From assembly GCF_964340395.1 (NCBI RefSeq), contig NC_135556.1:16408642-16472641 (forward strand): a DNA stretch of 64,000 nucleotides. The letters are read 5' to 3'. The stretch comes from Glandiceps talaboti. Lineage: Eukaryota; Hemichordata; Enteropneusta; Spengelidae. Below the pieces are notes generated by a model that worked only from the letters and a program-made list of their open reading frames with translations, did not search any database and had not been told where the DNA came from. This document shows positions 40,401 through 53,432 of this stretch, one piece after another. Position numbers and translations under genes: made by a program. How positions within the stretch are numbered: position 1 is the stretch's first letter; every line of letters begins with the position of its first letter.

Positions 40401-43400
40401 TATCCGAACTGAGTACTATCGCAAGTCATATGTGATTCTGATATGTACTGAAAATCGTTATGAGCATTCTTTATGTCTTGGTCATCGACGAGATATACAA
40501 TTAGTCGTACAGGAAAGAAGTACACCCGACACTGTGATTACATTTATCTGCGGTATGATTCTAATAATAAATATTGACTCAATGATCTACAACTTTATCC
40601 TTTCAGTTGGGCTGAAGGTGCTGTGCTTGGACATTTCATTGTACTTGCATGTCTATGGTTGACAAGAGATCCAAAGTTTGCACCTGGATGGGTAGTTGGA
40701 TTCCCCAAAGGGTAAGTTATTGGACTTTGATTTTTTATGTTCAGACTATTAATTATTGTTGAAAAAAGATATAATTATGAAATGGATTATTATCACATAA
40801 TTAGGTTTCTGTGCGATTTCCAAATAATATTTAATATTTACATATTATGTAAATGAAGGCATTATCGTTTGACAGTAACATTCATTTTGTACAAATCAAA
40901 CTTTGTATAACCAACCGTTACTGTGTGTAGCTAGGCAACGATTTTTATATTTAATTTACAAAAGCAAAGATGACACAAGACAAATAAAGCCAGTAACAAG
41001 GCTGCACAAAGTTGACAAAACAGTAGAAAAAAGTGTGATTCTGCTCACTACTGAATTAAATAAAGCACAGATAAATTATATAAAAACGTCAAGCTTCTTA
41101 GAGTGACCATTTTCTCAGACGCATTTTATTCTTACTGCTGGTTTCTATAATTTGTTTATTAATGTTTCTCGCCTTAGTCACTACAGATCTGAAATGTCTA
41201 AAATCTGGAAGTGTTTTTTTTTGTCATTTGCATCGGCAACTATTTAAGTAATAGAATAGAAAATAATACACGAAACGTTTAATGTGCAATTTCTCCTGCA
41301 AATTTAAAGCACAATTTACCGAGCATTTACTTGATCAAAAAAATATTTACCAAATTGTGATTCTGTTGATGCTAATATGTTTGCTTGCTAACGTTTAAGA
41401 ATAAACATCTTTGAAATAAATCAAAGGAATTTTCACTATAATTATTCTTTGTTGGTATACAGTATACAACTTAGTAAATGAGGGATCATTTGAAAAAATG
41501 ATCTGTTATAGCTAGGGGTTATATGTCGAAGTGACGAAGTGACAGTAATTGTATGGTGTTGTGAAATATGTCATTTGATGCCTTCACATGACATACACGT
41601 AAATGACTAACGACCGTCAGCACAGCTTCGTGTAGTATTTGAAATGAATACTGTCTGCTCTTTTGACCCCTATCATCTAAATACAGACCCCTGCCTTTTG
41701 TATTCTACGTCTTTGTAGCCTGGAGGTTTTCTACCGCATACCCTTACAATCATACTATTGTATTGAGTCCGCCATGTCTACGTAAAGTATGATACTCTGG
41801 TGTATGGATATTGTTCTTTGATGTTTAGTGAAATTTGCAACCACATTTTGAATATTTTTTTTATCAAGTAAAGTTTCAAGCTCTAATTCAACAATGTTTT
41901 CAGGTTTTTTTATACATCATCCCAGTTCTTTATTCATTTGTATAACATTCTATTGTATGTATAACACTTGTTGATAGTGCATTGGGGATATTACTCTGAC
42001 TGTATCACGTACTTATCAGAGACATACTTGTTCCCAGTCATGGTCCACCAAATAAACGTCTATCCTGTACTGTACTTTGATTTGTTCCAGTTACACACAT
42101 GATTCCACTGCTGGTGTTCTGGTCGCAATATGTCTCTTTATCTTTCCATCACGCCCACCAAACTTTGGATGCCTACGACAAAGAGGAGGTAAGTATAGGG
42201 CCTAGGTACCTTTTTTTTCCATCATCATGTCCGGGACTGTCGCATTTGGATGGCGCAATTTACAAACTGGCTAGTAAAGTCAGTACACAGCTGATCATTT
42301 CGATTATACTGGTATTGAAGTTTGGTTTGGTTTCTTTGTAGATGACTCCGAGGCTAAACCAAGAAAGGCGTTATTAGACTGGCATACAGTTAATACAAAG
42401 CTGCCATGGAATGTCGTTATCCTGCTTGGTGGTGGATTCGCATTGGCCCAGGGATGCAAGGTTGTATCAGCTTTCTTCTCCCATTCTCGCTATATTACAT
42501 ACAGTAAATTTATCAATGATAAAACATCAGAACTTTTGGCATACAAATTGACAGAAAAACCTTGATATAATGCAACGACAAACACATTTTCGACATTAAA
42601 TGCCGCGATTAAATGTAGTCTTGAAACACATATTCTCTGCCTGAAGTTAAATCGGCATATTTTATCAACAATCCATACAATATACTCTAGAGGGCGCTAT
42701 ACCTTTGAAATAAAGAACTTTCTTCTGGCTACAGGTATCCGGATTATCCGTGTGGCTTGGTCAGCAGTTCGTCGGACTGGCAGTGATTCCACCAGCTGCA
42801 ATGGTATTTGTAATTACGGTCGTCATTGCTTTGTTCACCGAGATAACAAGTAATACGTCCACGGCGTCTATTTTCCTTCCCATACTTGGAGAACTGGTTA
42901 GTAGGTTTAAGAAACATTCCTACATTGAATGGAGCTCAAAATTAACAATTATACCATATGTATAACCTCACCGTTCATCAAACAGGGATTATTGTTTTTA
43001 GTGATACGATTAATCTCAACCATGTCTATTTCTTTAAAAAGAATTGTGTTCATTACCTTTTCGAAGCTCGATTTCGATTGACTTCCATTGTAAATAAATT
43101 GACATTGCAACATATATCCGAAAATGGCTCTATAAGTATAGTATATACATGGTAGACACGTGTATTCTTTGCTACAAATTAAATTTGACAGTATTTGTAC
43201 TAGTATATTCAGTTTAATTTCCTAACAGATTTGAAATATTTCATTGTTGTTATAACTTGTATAAAGTGTATACTGTTTATTTTAGATCACTTAGATCGAC
43301 ATTGACGACATTTCTTGACTGTTTTCTTAAATTTGTTGTTATTTTTAGGGTACCAGTATTGGGGTCCATCCATTCTACTTCATGATCCCAGCAACCATAG

Positions 43401-44222
43401 CTTGTTCCTTTGCATTTATGCTACCAGTCGCTACACCACCAAATGCTATTGTATTCGCTTATGGTACCCTGACAATCCTGGATATGGTAAGTTGTTTCTA
43501 TAATTTCTAAAATTATGTCACAGACGAGAGAATGTCCTTAAACAGTTTAACAATAAACTATTAAATCATTAATTGGGCCAGAGTTAACGATTTTTTTTAG
43601 GAGTTTCTAACTTTGTTTGCTTCCCAGAATACTTCGCCCCCAGTGCACAGCAAAGCATCTTCTAAACCAATTTTCATAGTAAAGTTCAGAGAGGTTGCAT
43701 CCTGCAGGGTTGGTTTAAATGATTTTCTGGGTCCCTTAATACACAAATTAAGACACAATAAGTCTTGCCCTTTTCCCTCCTTAAAATACAAAACCAATGT
43801 CTAGTCTGAATGATGTATTTTAGTGATTTGTTTACAAGTATTATCTCTTTGAAATCACAGTCATGCACAGGGGTGATTTCAGACTGTAGTTGAAGACGAA
43901 AATGCTCAGTTATTCAAAGAGAACATTTGGATGTAACATATAATATATACTGTATAATATTATGTATTTACAGAGAGATATGCTTACAAACATCTTTATT
44001 TATATCTGTTATCAGGCCAAGTGTGGATTCATGATGAATATTTTGTGTTTACTGGTGGTCAACCTAAGTATTAACACCATTGGTATGTTACAGTTCGACT
44101 TGAATACCTTCCCAGACTGGGCTATAGCTCAGTCGACGGTTGCACCGACATCTACGGTATGCTTGGAGTATGTTGCTAACGGGACAATGGCTGCACTTAC
44201 CAACATAACAACTATAGTATAG
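32375..44222 (+). CDS. SLC13A2/3/5-like: SLC13 family Na+/di- or tricarboxylate cotransporter, gene C (13 exons, 669 aa)
   Basis: Third tandem SLC13 gene, closest to gene B. Coding exons: 32375-32503, 34758-35023, 36738-36864, 37795-37979, 38616-38807, 38970-39089, 40053-40214, 40607-40711, 42091-42188, 42342-42460, 42735-42896, 43349-43486, 44016-44222. They total 2010 nt, in frame throughout. Exons 2, 3, 5, 6 and 11-13 are almost identical in protein to gene B. Exon 4 (236 residues in at its end) has diverged strongly, as usual for the large cytosolic loop. Both SNT motifs, the [11 protein letters not shown] segment and the ATPPNAIV signature are intact. The cysteine cluster (about 350-366) has eight cysteines, because one CGRC of gene B reads CGRG here. 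The final exon ends in a short tail with NGT and NIT sequons. A candidate polyadenylation signal AATAAA is at 44929-44934. The exon 7 donor is GTAGGT, slightly off consensus but standard GT. Confidence 0.92.
35649..35900. mobile_element. Foldback/MITE-like element, ~250 bp
   Basis: Long inverted arms: ACAAACAGCAAAAGCCCACT...CTCT and CAATCTGATTAAAATCCGAT...GTAGATGTCG on the left (35649-35717). Their reverse complements lie on the right (35809-35900), with an extra ~20-base block in the right arm. No coding capacity. It is in intron 2 of gene C and absent from intron 2 of gene B, so it arrived after the B-C duplication or was lost from B. Confidence 0.75.
37317..37468. repeat. (GT)n followed by (TA)n microsatellite
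   Basis: About 62 bases of GT and about 85 bases of TA in intron 3 of gene C. Confidence 0.95.
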
Positions 44223-45040
44223 AGACCACGCCTCTGTCATGGTTTTACTCAAGAACGTGGAAATAATGCCTGCAGATGTATCAAATTGTATTGAAGTCGT
44301 GACTCATTTGAAACCAACTTCGCCATTGACTTAACATGGGCAATAGTTAAGAATAGGGACGCACTTTTGCTGAACACCTCTCCCGGGTCTGGCTATCGCT
44401 CCTCCCGCAGGATCGATATTGGTGCCCGTGGTCATGGCTTCCCTTCTCCCTGTACAGGACTTTAGTTGTTCTGAATGCCTCTCACAAGTTTACAGATTAT
44501 TCCTCTATAAAGTCTACAGTGCAGCGTATTTTACATACTTTGGTGCTAGTTATATTAACTTAAAGTCTCTGATGACAGAACTGACCATGTACATTTGATC
44601 CGTAGACGAGCGTTTAAAATGGTCTTTTACCTCGATCATTGTCTTCATAATGGGATGGAAAGTGATGTCCACCATTCAATACCACTGCCTTTGAAACTAG
44701 AACTTCATGCCCGCTGAGGGATGTACCTCAACTGCCTACCACATAATGAAACTGTTGACTTCGGCGAAATGGAATTCGAAAAGATTTGTGGGTTTGGGTG
44801 TATAGAAAGTAGCCACAAAATTAGAATAACTACGGCAGAAGAAGACAAGCTGTGCATAAACAAAAGTCAGAACGGATACATTTGTTGCTTGTGTCTCTCT
44901 CTTGCAGAGGGTGATTCGTGTACATTGCAATAAAATTGTTGCATGTGTAGCATGAATTTTATTGAAGGTGATTTATAAACAAAGACTGCATAAAAGACTG
45001 TGCATCCTTGTCATAATTTTGACACAAAACAAAAAACATG
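44223..45040. other. 3' flank of gene C up to the segmental duplication
   Basis: Contains the probable 3' UTR of gene C with AATAAA at 44929-44934. At about 44885-44950 it holds one copy of the 53-bp minisatellite unit in the opposite orientation to the array that starts at 45084. A few short open frames are present but have no recognisable homology. Confidence 0.45.
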
Positions 45041-45083
45041 CATCATATCATGATTGTACACAATATGCGGACTATACCATGTA

Positions 45084-45300
45084 GACACATGCAACAATTG
45101 TATTACAATGTATATACATCCACTCTGCAAGAGATAGGCACATGCAACAATTGCATTACAATGTATATACATCCACTCTGCAAGAGATAGGCACATGCAA
45201 CAATTGTATTACAATGTATATACATCCACTCTGCAAGAGATAGACACATGTATCAATTGTACAATGTATATGCATCACCCTTTGCAAGAGACAGACACAG
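45084..45300. repeat. 53-bp minisatellite, three full copies plus one degenerate
   Basis: The unit begins CACATGCAACAATTGTATTA and continues with CAATGTATATACATCCACTC and TGCAAGAGATAG. The last copy has diverged. Minus-strand open frames across it are artefacts. Confidence 0.9.
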
Positions 45301-45940
45301 CAGGTAATAATTGTATCCTGTTCTGACTTTTGTTTTTGCACAGTTTATTTTCCTCTGCTGTATTGGAGACGGGAGTCTTTGACCAAGCACATAATAGTAT
45401 AGACAACTGACATTCACTCACAAACAGTCATCACACTTACAAGTTCAAAAATTGCAGGAGATGTATATATCTGAGTTTGCCAAATCTGTATTTCTGATGT
45501 AAATCAACAAGTTATTATCACCTTTATATAGGAATGTTTCCGAAATATTATTATTTTATCATATTTCATTGTCTTGTGAATTGCTTAACAAATATCGTAC
45601 TAACAGAATATTACTAAATATCATCGCTTGGCTAGAAATTGTTTATTAGCATTGCTATATCTTATCGTCTGACACGACAAAAATGTTGACATCCTTGAAA
45701 ATAAGTATTCATCGTTAAAATGTACATGATTTGGAGACGATTTGCCAGGATAATGATAACTCGCACAAAGAAATTGTAACAATAAAAGAATTTTGTCATG
45801 TGAGACGGTGAAAAGGATCGAGACGAATTTTAGAAATATTTTGTCAAGTCAGACGATAAAATGTAGGAATATTAAAAGGATTTTGTTGAACTAGATGGCG
45901 GGGTTTTATCGTTCCTGTTCCACGCCATACCAGTATATCG

Positions 45941-45950
45941 TATATAAAAG
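45941..45950 (+). promoter_or_regulatory. TATA-box-like TATATAAAAG, duplication unit 1
   Basis: A good TATA-box match about 4.2 kb upstream of the membrane-protein gene, kept in unit 2. It would need an upstream non-coding exon to serve that gene, and the duplication is too recent for conservation to count as evidence. Confidence 0.2.
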
Positions 45951-46197
45951 TTGGCTAATACAGTAACGTACTTATCACTTAACAACTAACGATCTGAAAA
46001 CACAACTTCACATGAAATTAGTTTTAAAAAGGCCAAATCACGTATTTTATCAAAATATATGTTACGTTTACCTATGGCTCAATCCACAAATCCATCTGTG
46101 TTTTAGCCATGGATGTCAGATTTAATTCAAGATAGAAGGATGCATGGTCCTGTAAAGCTGGGAATATAGATGCCAAAAATATACACTTATTATCCAC

Positions 46198-46345
46198 CGG
46201 TATACCCTTATTGCCTGGCTATGAGGGCAATAGTAAACGTCTATTGCCCCGAGGGCTGTTATGCAGCAATTATTTCCCAAGGCTGAAAGCCAAGGAAATA
46301 TTTGCTACATAACAACACGAGGAGGCAGGGGTAATATGACATCTA
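46198..46345. mobile_element. Nested hairpin foldback element, unit 1
   Basis: The inner hairpin (GCAGCAATTATTTCCCAAGG against CCAAGGAAATATTTGCTAC, centre about 46288) sits inside longer imperfect arms that begin GGTATACCCTTATTGCC and end GGCAGGGGTAATATGAC. Short, non-coding, MITE-like. Confidence 0.6.
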
Positions 46346-47459
46346 CTACCGACTGGTAATAATTTTTTTTATAACACATCAAATTCCCAGGCACATATTC
46401 TCTCCTTATTCAAAGCAAATCACTGGTAGGGCTCACGTGCTATTGTAATAGTGCCCTAGGGAAAATAGAAAACGAATAAGTATTACCCACTGTATGCAAA
46501 TTGATGTAACTATGGGTTACAAGTCCATACCACGTGACATGATCTTAAACGATGTGTTATAATTAGAAATAGCAGATCAGCAAGTTCATTTTTGTTCAAA
46601 TTCTCTTCGAAATATATTGTATATGATATTTTCAGAGTATTTGTTTATGTATATTTTCGTGAAGTAAACTGTGTTTTTTTTCATTTTCATAAAACGTTTT
46701 GTTATAAATAGCTGTGTTATGTACTTTCTGTATTCGAGAACGCAAACGTTGCGTCATCACTACAATAGTTTCGTGCAAGTCTGTATGCTAGATTTATGTG
46801 ATGTAAGGATATCAAAAAATGTAGTAAAGCTTCCGAAGAAAATGTTTTTAAATAAATATTATACATTGCATGTCATGTATTTTGCATAAACGATTTTATA
46901 TGTAAATCTGTTGTTGTATATGCAAATCTGCTGTCATTTTTAGAGCATCTGAAAGCTAACAATCTAGGGTGCATTCTAGTTTTGTAGTGAGACGTCGGAT
47001 CTGCGCTTCGGTAGGTTGCCTATCAAAACCGAAGTAAGCAGAATAGCCCGACTCGGAAGGGAATGTTTGTTTTTTTCAGATTGAGGCTTACATTAGAAGT
47101 AATCGAAGGAAGTGTTCATGCTATATACACTCTTCTGTTCATTATTTTAACTCCATGTATTGTCTAATAAAACATGTTTATAAGAAAAAAAACATCTTAG
47201 AGCTCTGTTACAACTCAATTTATCCCTACCATTTGACCGATGGCTTGTTGTTGAATGCACTCTTAAGCTGGACTGATTACTCGTTGGCATTTGCTATTGT
47301 CTGGCAAAATAATACAATGTCAGTTTATTATTACATTTTATTTAAATGCATTGAAATTTTCAGTTTACAAAAACACAACGATTGATTGTATTGAAAACAC
47401 CCGTATATTCAGGATGTATTGTGCTCTGTGCATCAACATGTATGATTGGTTCACGCAAT

Positions 47460-47660
47460 GATGGTAACAGATCACATGATAGGTTGTATTTTAACATATC
47501 ACCGATATAGGTTGTATTTTAACATATCACCGAGGTAGGTTGTGTTGTAACAGATCACTGAGATAGGTTGTATTTTAAAAGATCACCGAGATAGGTTGTA
47601 TCGCAACAGATCACTGAGATAGGTTGTGTTGTAACAGATCACTGAGACAGGTTGTATTTC
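47460..47660. repeat. ~32-bp degenerate tandem repeat, unit 1
   Basis: The unit ACAGATCACTGAGATAGGTT plus GTATTTTA recurs about six times with drift (GTGTTGTA and GTATCGCA variants). Confidence 0.85.
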
Positions 47661-48300
47661 TCGAATTTACAAGCACGTTATTTCTTACAATGCCAGTATT
47701 ATTATTCTGACAGCTGTGCAGGGACACCATAACTGAAAAGATTAAAAAATAGAAGTGTGCATGACTGTACAGTTTTCAATTATCATTGCTGTTTGTTCAG
47801 ACTTGATTGATATCAAACTGTGATTAAATACAGTAATAATAATAGACCAGACTTTAGAAGCTAGGTATTAGTTTATGCTAATTGCAATGTAGAAGTAATC
47901 GTGTCTTCTTTGGTCTGTTTTCTCGACGACGTTTGTTTCGATATTGTATTTCAGTCGATTTCGGGAGTAAACAATTAACCAACTTGTTTGTTATCAATCC
48001 AGGTGCAACAATGTGCTCTATTTTATCTCTTTCTGTGGCTATTTCATGATACTTCACCTGTCATTTGTATGTATATGCTATTTTTTTAAATCTCAAACTA
48101 CACTTAGGAATTTTAGAATCGGTAGGGAAAAAGTAGGTAGCGTAGGATAATCGGAACTACACCATTATTTTGCCAATCAAATTCACAGTGGGTGCGACGA
48201 ATCATCAACAATAACCCCATCAGCATGGATTCCAGGCTAACGAATCATAACTTGCATGTACAATAACCGCTCGACAACCGATAGACCCTAATACATGTAT

Positions 48301-48506
48301 ATAAGTGGTTTATTTACCCAAGCGTATAAAATGATTACAAAATAATGGTAACAAAAATCAAAAGAGAGAAGGGTAAATGGGGAGTCAAGAAATAGCTTAC
48401 AGCTAGTCTAGCCTGATCCCCGACATTGTATATTGCGAATGAAAACAATAAGAGGGTTCAGTCATTAAGATGACTGAAAAAATAACTGGGAGAAAAAAAA
48501 AATATC

Positions 48507-48534
<28 letters not shown>
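48301..48534. mobile_element. 234-bp insertion present only in unit 1
   Basis: Flanked by a 10-base direct duplication ATACATGTAT (48291-48300 and 48535-48544) that occurs once in unit 2 (about 55781-55790). The insert ends in a poly-A run followed by an (ACATAT)n microsatellite. This fits a short retroelement insertion with a target-site duplication. A deletion between the direct repeats in unit 2 is the alternative. Confidence 0.6.
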
Positions 48535-48540
<6 letters not shown>

Positions 48541-50143
48541 GTATGACATCATGTGTTTGAAACTGTGAACTTTGAACTATACCAGGTTTTAAAACTTAGT
48601 TTATGACTCATTCCAGATGATTAACAATACATTATATTGTTAAAACATGCCTACTAGTACTACGTACGCGTCGTCTTCGGGGAAATAAAATTGACACGTG
48701 ATATCGACATGCAGACGGCTCAGTGTGTATACACACTGACGAAAAACAGGAAGTGTGTCTGGTACAGACTGATATTTAAAATGTCATATTTTACAGCACA
48801 GTAGGTAAGATTTGGAAATTCTATAATTTGATGATATTGTTCTTGTGAGATTGTGTTTAAGAGCAGTAAGTCCTCATATTTGATATATATGGTAGGTGTT
48901 GATCTCAACGTACAAGCTTGTACATATGTAAACACTGAACGCAGTTTCACACGCACTTCAAATTTAACTGATACGTCTTGCGGTCAAATGTCATTACAAC
49001 TAATGAGGACAGATTGTGTAATTTCGTACACGTTGCCAAGAGAGAGAGGTATCTCTGATCGAATCCAATTCTCAATGATACACCGAGCGATACTGAATGC
49101 TAGAGTTTAGATCCAGCTATTTGACATGGCAGTCGTTTATTCATTCAACATTACAGCTATCACTTCATAGATGTAGAAACAGTATATTCTAGTTTGAAGA
49201 TTTTTAGTTTCGTTTTCTTTTTGTAACATTTGAAGGATCCATTGATAGAGATATACATACATCCTGTTACTATAGAGATATACATACATCATGTTACTAT
49301 TTCATTATATATGTTCACTAGAGTGAAATGATACATGATAGTTTGAAAACACCTAAGTATATGTCACAATACACGAAAGCAAAATCTACAAGACCATGAA
49401 TATACAAGGAACCGAAAGTTTAACCTAAGGACATTTACGGACAGTAACTTCCGACTATGGAAAAGTTTAGCAGTAAAGTCGGATATGGATTGTTTGTCGT
49501 GTGTATGTCTTCCCGACCTTTGACACGCACACCAATTTAGGATAGGTGTGTCAATGTCTGTCAAATCGTATTCACGGAGCTGTGGTCCTTTGATCTTAAG
49601 AAGCAGAGTATTTGAGAATAATTCAAGTTGTCAAAGATCTAGACTTATGGTGCATAAACATTTACAATAGCAAAATATATATCCATAATTATCTCCTTTG
49701 CAGGTGCACTTTTGACAGACTAATTTATAGTACTTATACGTAAACAACCCGTGGACGGGGAGGGGATCCTTCCATAGAAAGGTACTAGTATACGTGTATG
49801 TGCTGCACAAATGGGTCACTTTTTCACGACAAATATCCATTAAGACTTTTCATCTGGAATTTCCCTAATCGTGGGGTCGGTAACACGGGGAAATATCTTC
49901 ATGCTTTAGCTTTAGCTTTAGAAATACTTTCACAGCATCAGAATAAACGTAATTGACCGGATGATTGTGACCAGAATCCCTAGGTTTGTTTTTGGAATAT
50001 ACATCCACAGTGGGTAGGTGCTTTGAACTTGAATTACTAGGCCAAACATCCCCGTCTGAAAATTGAGTGGGGGGGGGGATAAAGTGACAATGCGCTTTAT
50101 GAATATTGTTTACGCTTCTGTCAACGCAGGTTCAAATAACACC

Positions 50144-51929
50144 ATGAGTCAAAGACATTGGTGCGGAGCGGTAGCTTTCTTTTTTCTACAGTTCCCTCTT
50201 CTGTGGATAAAATTGGCGGTAAGTTCTGAAAATTACTGAAAATTAACAAACTATCAAAACAGCCATATTTTCTGAATGATACGACAAAACCCTGTCCAGA
50301 ATGTGTTAGAGCATTGTTTATTTCAAACTCCCATGTCGAATTAGGATTACTATTTGGCTGTTAAAATGTTGTCTTGTAGAGCCACAGAAAAGTTGGCCCT
50401 GAACAAAAGAAATGTGCTTTCTTTCCTGTAATAAGTATCGTCATGAGTTTCTACGTTTTTGGGCGAGATTTATACTGTGTGTTTAATTAAAAGTCACAAA
50501 CAGTATTCTGCTTACTGATGCAAATGTAACTATCACTTGCAATTGCAATTGACAAAACTCAAACCTCGATGAATCTATACTAGGCAATCAACTGGCAATC
50601 AATCAACAAACTTAGAGGGTAATTGTAATGTCATAGAGTACAAGTATCAACATTAATATTATACTAGAATAGTTTAATCAAGGTTTTATGTAAGTATTTT
50701 CACTTCAGTAAAAAGCTTATAAACTCAGCATGTGCCACTTTAAACTTGCTTTACTTTTGTTTTGTTTTTCTAGTGTGACAATTGGTGTAAACTATCACGA
50801 ATCATCGTCTGGACGTTTCTTCTCCTAAAGTGGACCTTCCTCGTCTCTCACGTCATCATAGTAGTTGGGTGTTTAGCAAAAGAAGCAGCTCCAAACACCA
50901 ACTGTATCAATTACACCATTATTTCATTCGATGCTCGGAAAGTCATTGAAATTGGGTTTCCTACCATTACAATTATTCTTGGAATGTTATGGATAACAGT
51001 TGTACTTACAACCGAACGTGTATCCCAAAGTCTATCCTGGTTTCAAATCAAGGCAAATATGAAACATTATGCAACGAGATATTATTTCTGGCGATACAAT
51101 TGTATTTTGTTGTTTCTTATAGTCTATTACATCGTTCTTGTCACTGGTACTTATCACGTTCATCACAAATTATCAAACCCAGGGACTTTATTTTACATGT
51201 TAATGATCCCTGAACAAATAACCAACACCATCGTCATGTATTTCTTCAACTACAAACGAGCTCCGCACCATGTGAAATTGTCACACGGGGCATTGTTATT
51301 TACATTTGGCGTGGATAATTTCTACCATGCGTTGAATGACATGGTCTATGTTACTTTGAATATAACAACCTTTGACCCGGGTATGACGTCCGACATTTTG
51401 TTCCAATCATACAACTTAGTGTGCATTGCGTTTGCCTTAGAGTACAGGTAAGTTTCAACTACATGTAACTTTTTGGGATACTTTTGAACAACACTGTGAC
51501 CTTATCTAACATCGTATGCATGGTTAAAACAATAACGATGTCACCCCAGGCTATAAATTCGTTCTATATGAAAGCTGGGGAAACGAGTTCTTTGCACTAG
51601 CTATAGACTAAAAAAATCCTTTAATTTCCAGATCTCTGTAGCGGTTTGTGAGGCCCTTTACGTGTGATATACAACTCTCATTACCATATACTTTTGTTTT
51701 ATTTATACAATTATATACATTTTGCATCTTTACCACCAAAATTCCATTTGTGATTCGTTACAGATACATACTAGGTGATTTTTTCACGAGGAAATTCAAC
51801 CATCTCTTGAAGAACAAAGAATACGTTATTCATCGAGATGAAGACGACCCTAATGAAATCCCACCAGATGTTGATAGTGTACATCTCTTGGATATTATGG
51901 ACGATAAAGAAATGAATACATCAGTATAA
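50144..51929 (+). CDS. Unrecognised multi-pass membrane protein, duplicate copy 1 (3 exons, 304 aa)
   Basis: I do not recognise the family. Exons 50144-50218, 50774-51447 and 51764-51929 join in frame with AG/GT borders (75+674+166 nt). Hydrophobic stretches at about residues 8-24, 35-57, 82-104, 133-150, 162-182 and 232-249 suggest five to seven membrane spans, with a further weaker one around 197-222. The stretch HGALLFTFGVDNFYHALNDM (196-215) is rich in His, Asp and Asn within a semi-hydrophobic segment and is the best candidate functional motif. Sequons occur near NYT (71) and NIT (221). The C-terminal tail is strongly acidic and probably cytosolic. An in-frame ATG pair lies upstream at 50090 and 50099, giving an alternative 322-aa start; a stop precedes it. 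I chose 50144 because ACCATGA fits a start context, but the longer form is possible. The gene sits inside a 7.4-kb tandem duplication unit. Confidence 0.75.
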
Positions 51930-52513
51930 GTCACTATTTATATTCAGTATTCAATTGACCGAACCCTAAAGCGCAAACGGTGTTCTAAGTGTGAACACGT
52001 AATCTTACAGTGTTACAGTGTGTGTATTATTAGAAGCCTACATTGATAAAACTAAAACTATACTCAAAATTATTGTGTTTTACTAATGCAAAGGTCAGTA
52101 TTCGTTGAAACTTATAAAATGCTCATTGAATACCACGCATTCCTATGGGGGTTAAGGAGTCTGGCTTCGAGCGGATGGAGTTATTCACGTATGTCAGACC
52201 AAGATGAGAACATGAACAATATTTCAAATCATTTATCGCCGTAAGAGTTCTCAAAATCCTCCAAGAACGATAGCTATGTACAAAGTTGACGTAAAATTAG
52301 AACCATGTACAATTCTTAATACCTCTCAAGTGTTTTTATTGTCACAGGGTTGGAGGTCGCCATATAGTAACTGTAGACCTAGAGTGTCAATGTATATAGT
52401 CTAGTCCCTATACGGCATCGTTACGATTTGGTTTAGAGTAGAGACCATGTTGGCTTCCATCCAGACATTCCATCATATCATGATTGTACACAATATGCGG
52501 ACTATACCATGTA

Positions 52514-52783
52514 GACACATGCAACAATTGTATTACAATGTATATACATCCACTCTGCAAGAGATAGGCACATGCAACAATTGTATTACAATGTATATAC
52601 ATCCACTCTGCAAGAGATAGGCACATGTAACAATTGCATTACAATGTATATACATCCACTCTGCAAGAGATAGGCACATGCAACAATTGTATTACAATGT
52701 ATATACATCCACTCTGCAAGAGATAGACACATGTATCAATTGTACAATGTATATGCATCACCCTTTGCAAGAGACAGACACAG
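52514..52783. repeat. 53-bp minisatellite, four full copies plus one degenerate
   Basis: Same array as in duplication unit 1, but with one more full copy. Confidence 0.9.
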
Positions 52784-53422
52784 CAGGTAATAATTGTATC
52801 CTGTTCTGACTTTTGTTTTTGCACAGTTTATTTTCCTCTGCTGTATTGGAGACGGGAGTCTTTGACCAAGCACATAATAGTATAGACAACTGACATTCAC
52901 TCACAAAGAATCATCACACTTACAAGTTCAAAAATTGCAGGAGATGTATATATCTGAGTTTGCCAAATCTGTATTTCTGATGTAAATCAACAAGTTATTA
53001 TCACCTTATATAGGAATGTTTCCGAAATATTATTATTTTATCATATTTCATTGTCTTGTGAATTGCTTAACAAATATCGTACTAACAGAATATTACTAAA
53101 TATCATCGCTTGGCTAGAAATTGTTTATTAGCATTGCTATATCTTATCGTCTGACACGACAAAAATGTTGACATCCTTGAAAATAAGTATTCATTGTTAA
53201 AATGTACATGATTTGGAGACGATTTGCCAGGATAATGGTAACTCGCACAAAGAAATTGTAACAATCAAAGAATTTTGTCATGTGAGACGGTGAAAAGGAT
53301 CGAGACGAATTTTAGAAATATTTTGTCAAGTCAGACGATAAAATGTAGGAATATTAAAAGGATTTTGTTGAACTAGATGGCGGGGTTTTATCGTTCCTGT
53401 TCCACGCCATACCAGTATATCG

Positions 53423-53432
53423 TATATAAAAG
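53423..53432 (+). promoter_or_regulatory. TATA-box-like TATATAAAAG, duplication unit 2
   Basis: Copy of the element at 45941 in unit 1, with the same caveat. Confidence 0.2.

Larger units (their letters stand above)
45041..52464. repeat. Tandem segmental duplication, unit 1 (~7.4 kb)
   Basis: Starts at CATCATATCATGATTGTACA and ends at GGCTTCCATCCAG. The whole stretch recurs in order and orientation as 52471-59680 with scattered substitutions and small indels. It contains a minisatellite, a foldback, 32-bp repeats and one complete membrane-protein gene. Confidence 0.95.

Noticed and set aside
42099-42341. 80-aa frame across SLC13 exon 9
   Set aside because: It starts inside the exon in the wrong frame and reads through the intron. 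The correct exon is 42091-42188.
44721-44933. 70-aa frame downstream of gene C
   Set aside because: No homology recognised; its end overlaps a minisatellite-derived unit; there is no splice or family support.
45084-45300. Regularly spaced repeats resembling a CRISPR array
   Set aside because: The repeats are contiguous with no unique spacers, and the window is eukaryotic.
45011-45341. Minus-strand frames of repeated ESGCIYIVIQ-type text
   Set aside because: They come from the 53-bp minisatellite, whose period is not a multiple of 3, and are not conserved outside it.
49364-49564. 66-aa minus-strand frame, identical in both duplication units
   Set aside because: Identity follows from the recent duplication. 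There is no start context, homology or splice support.
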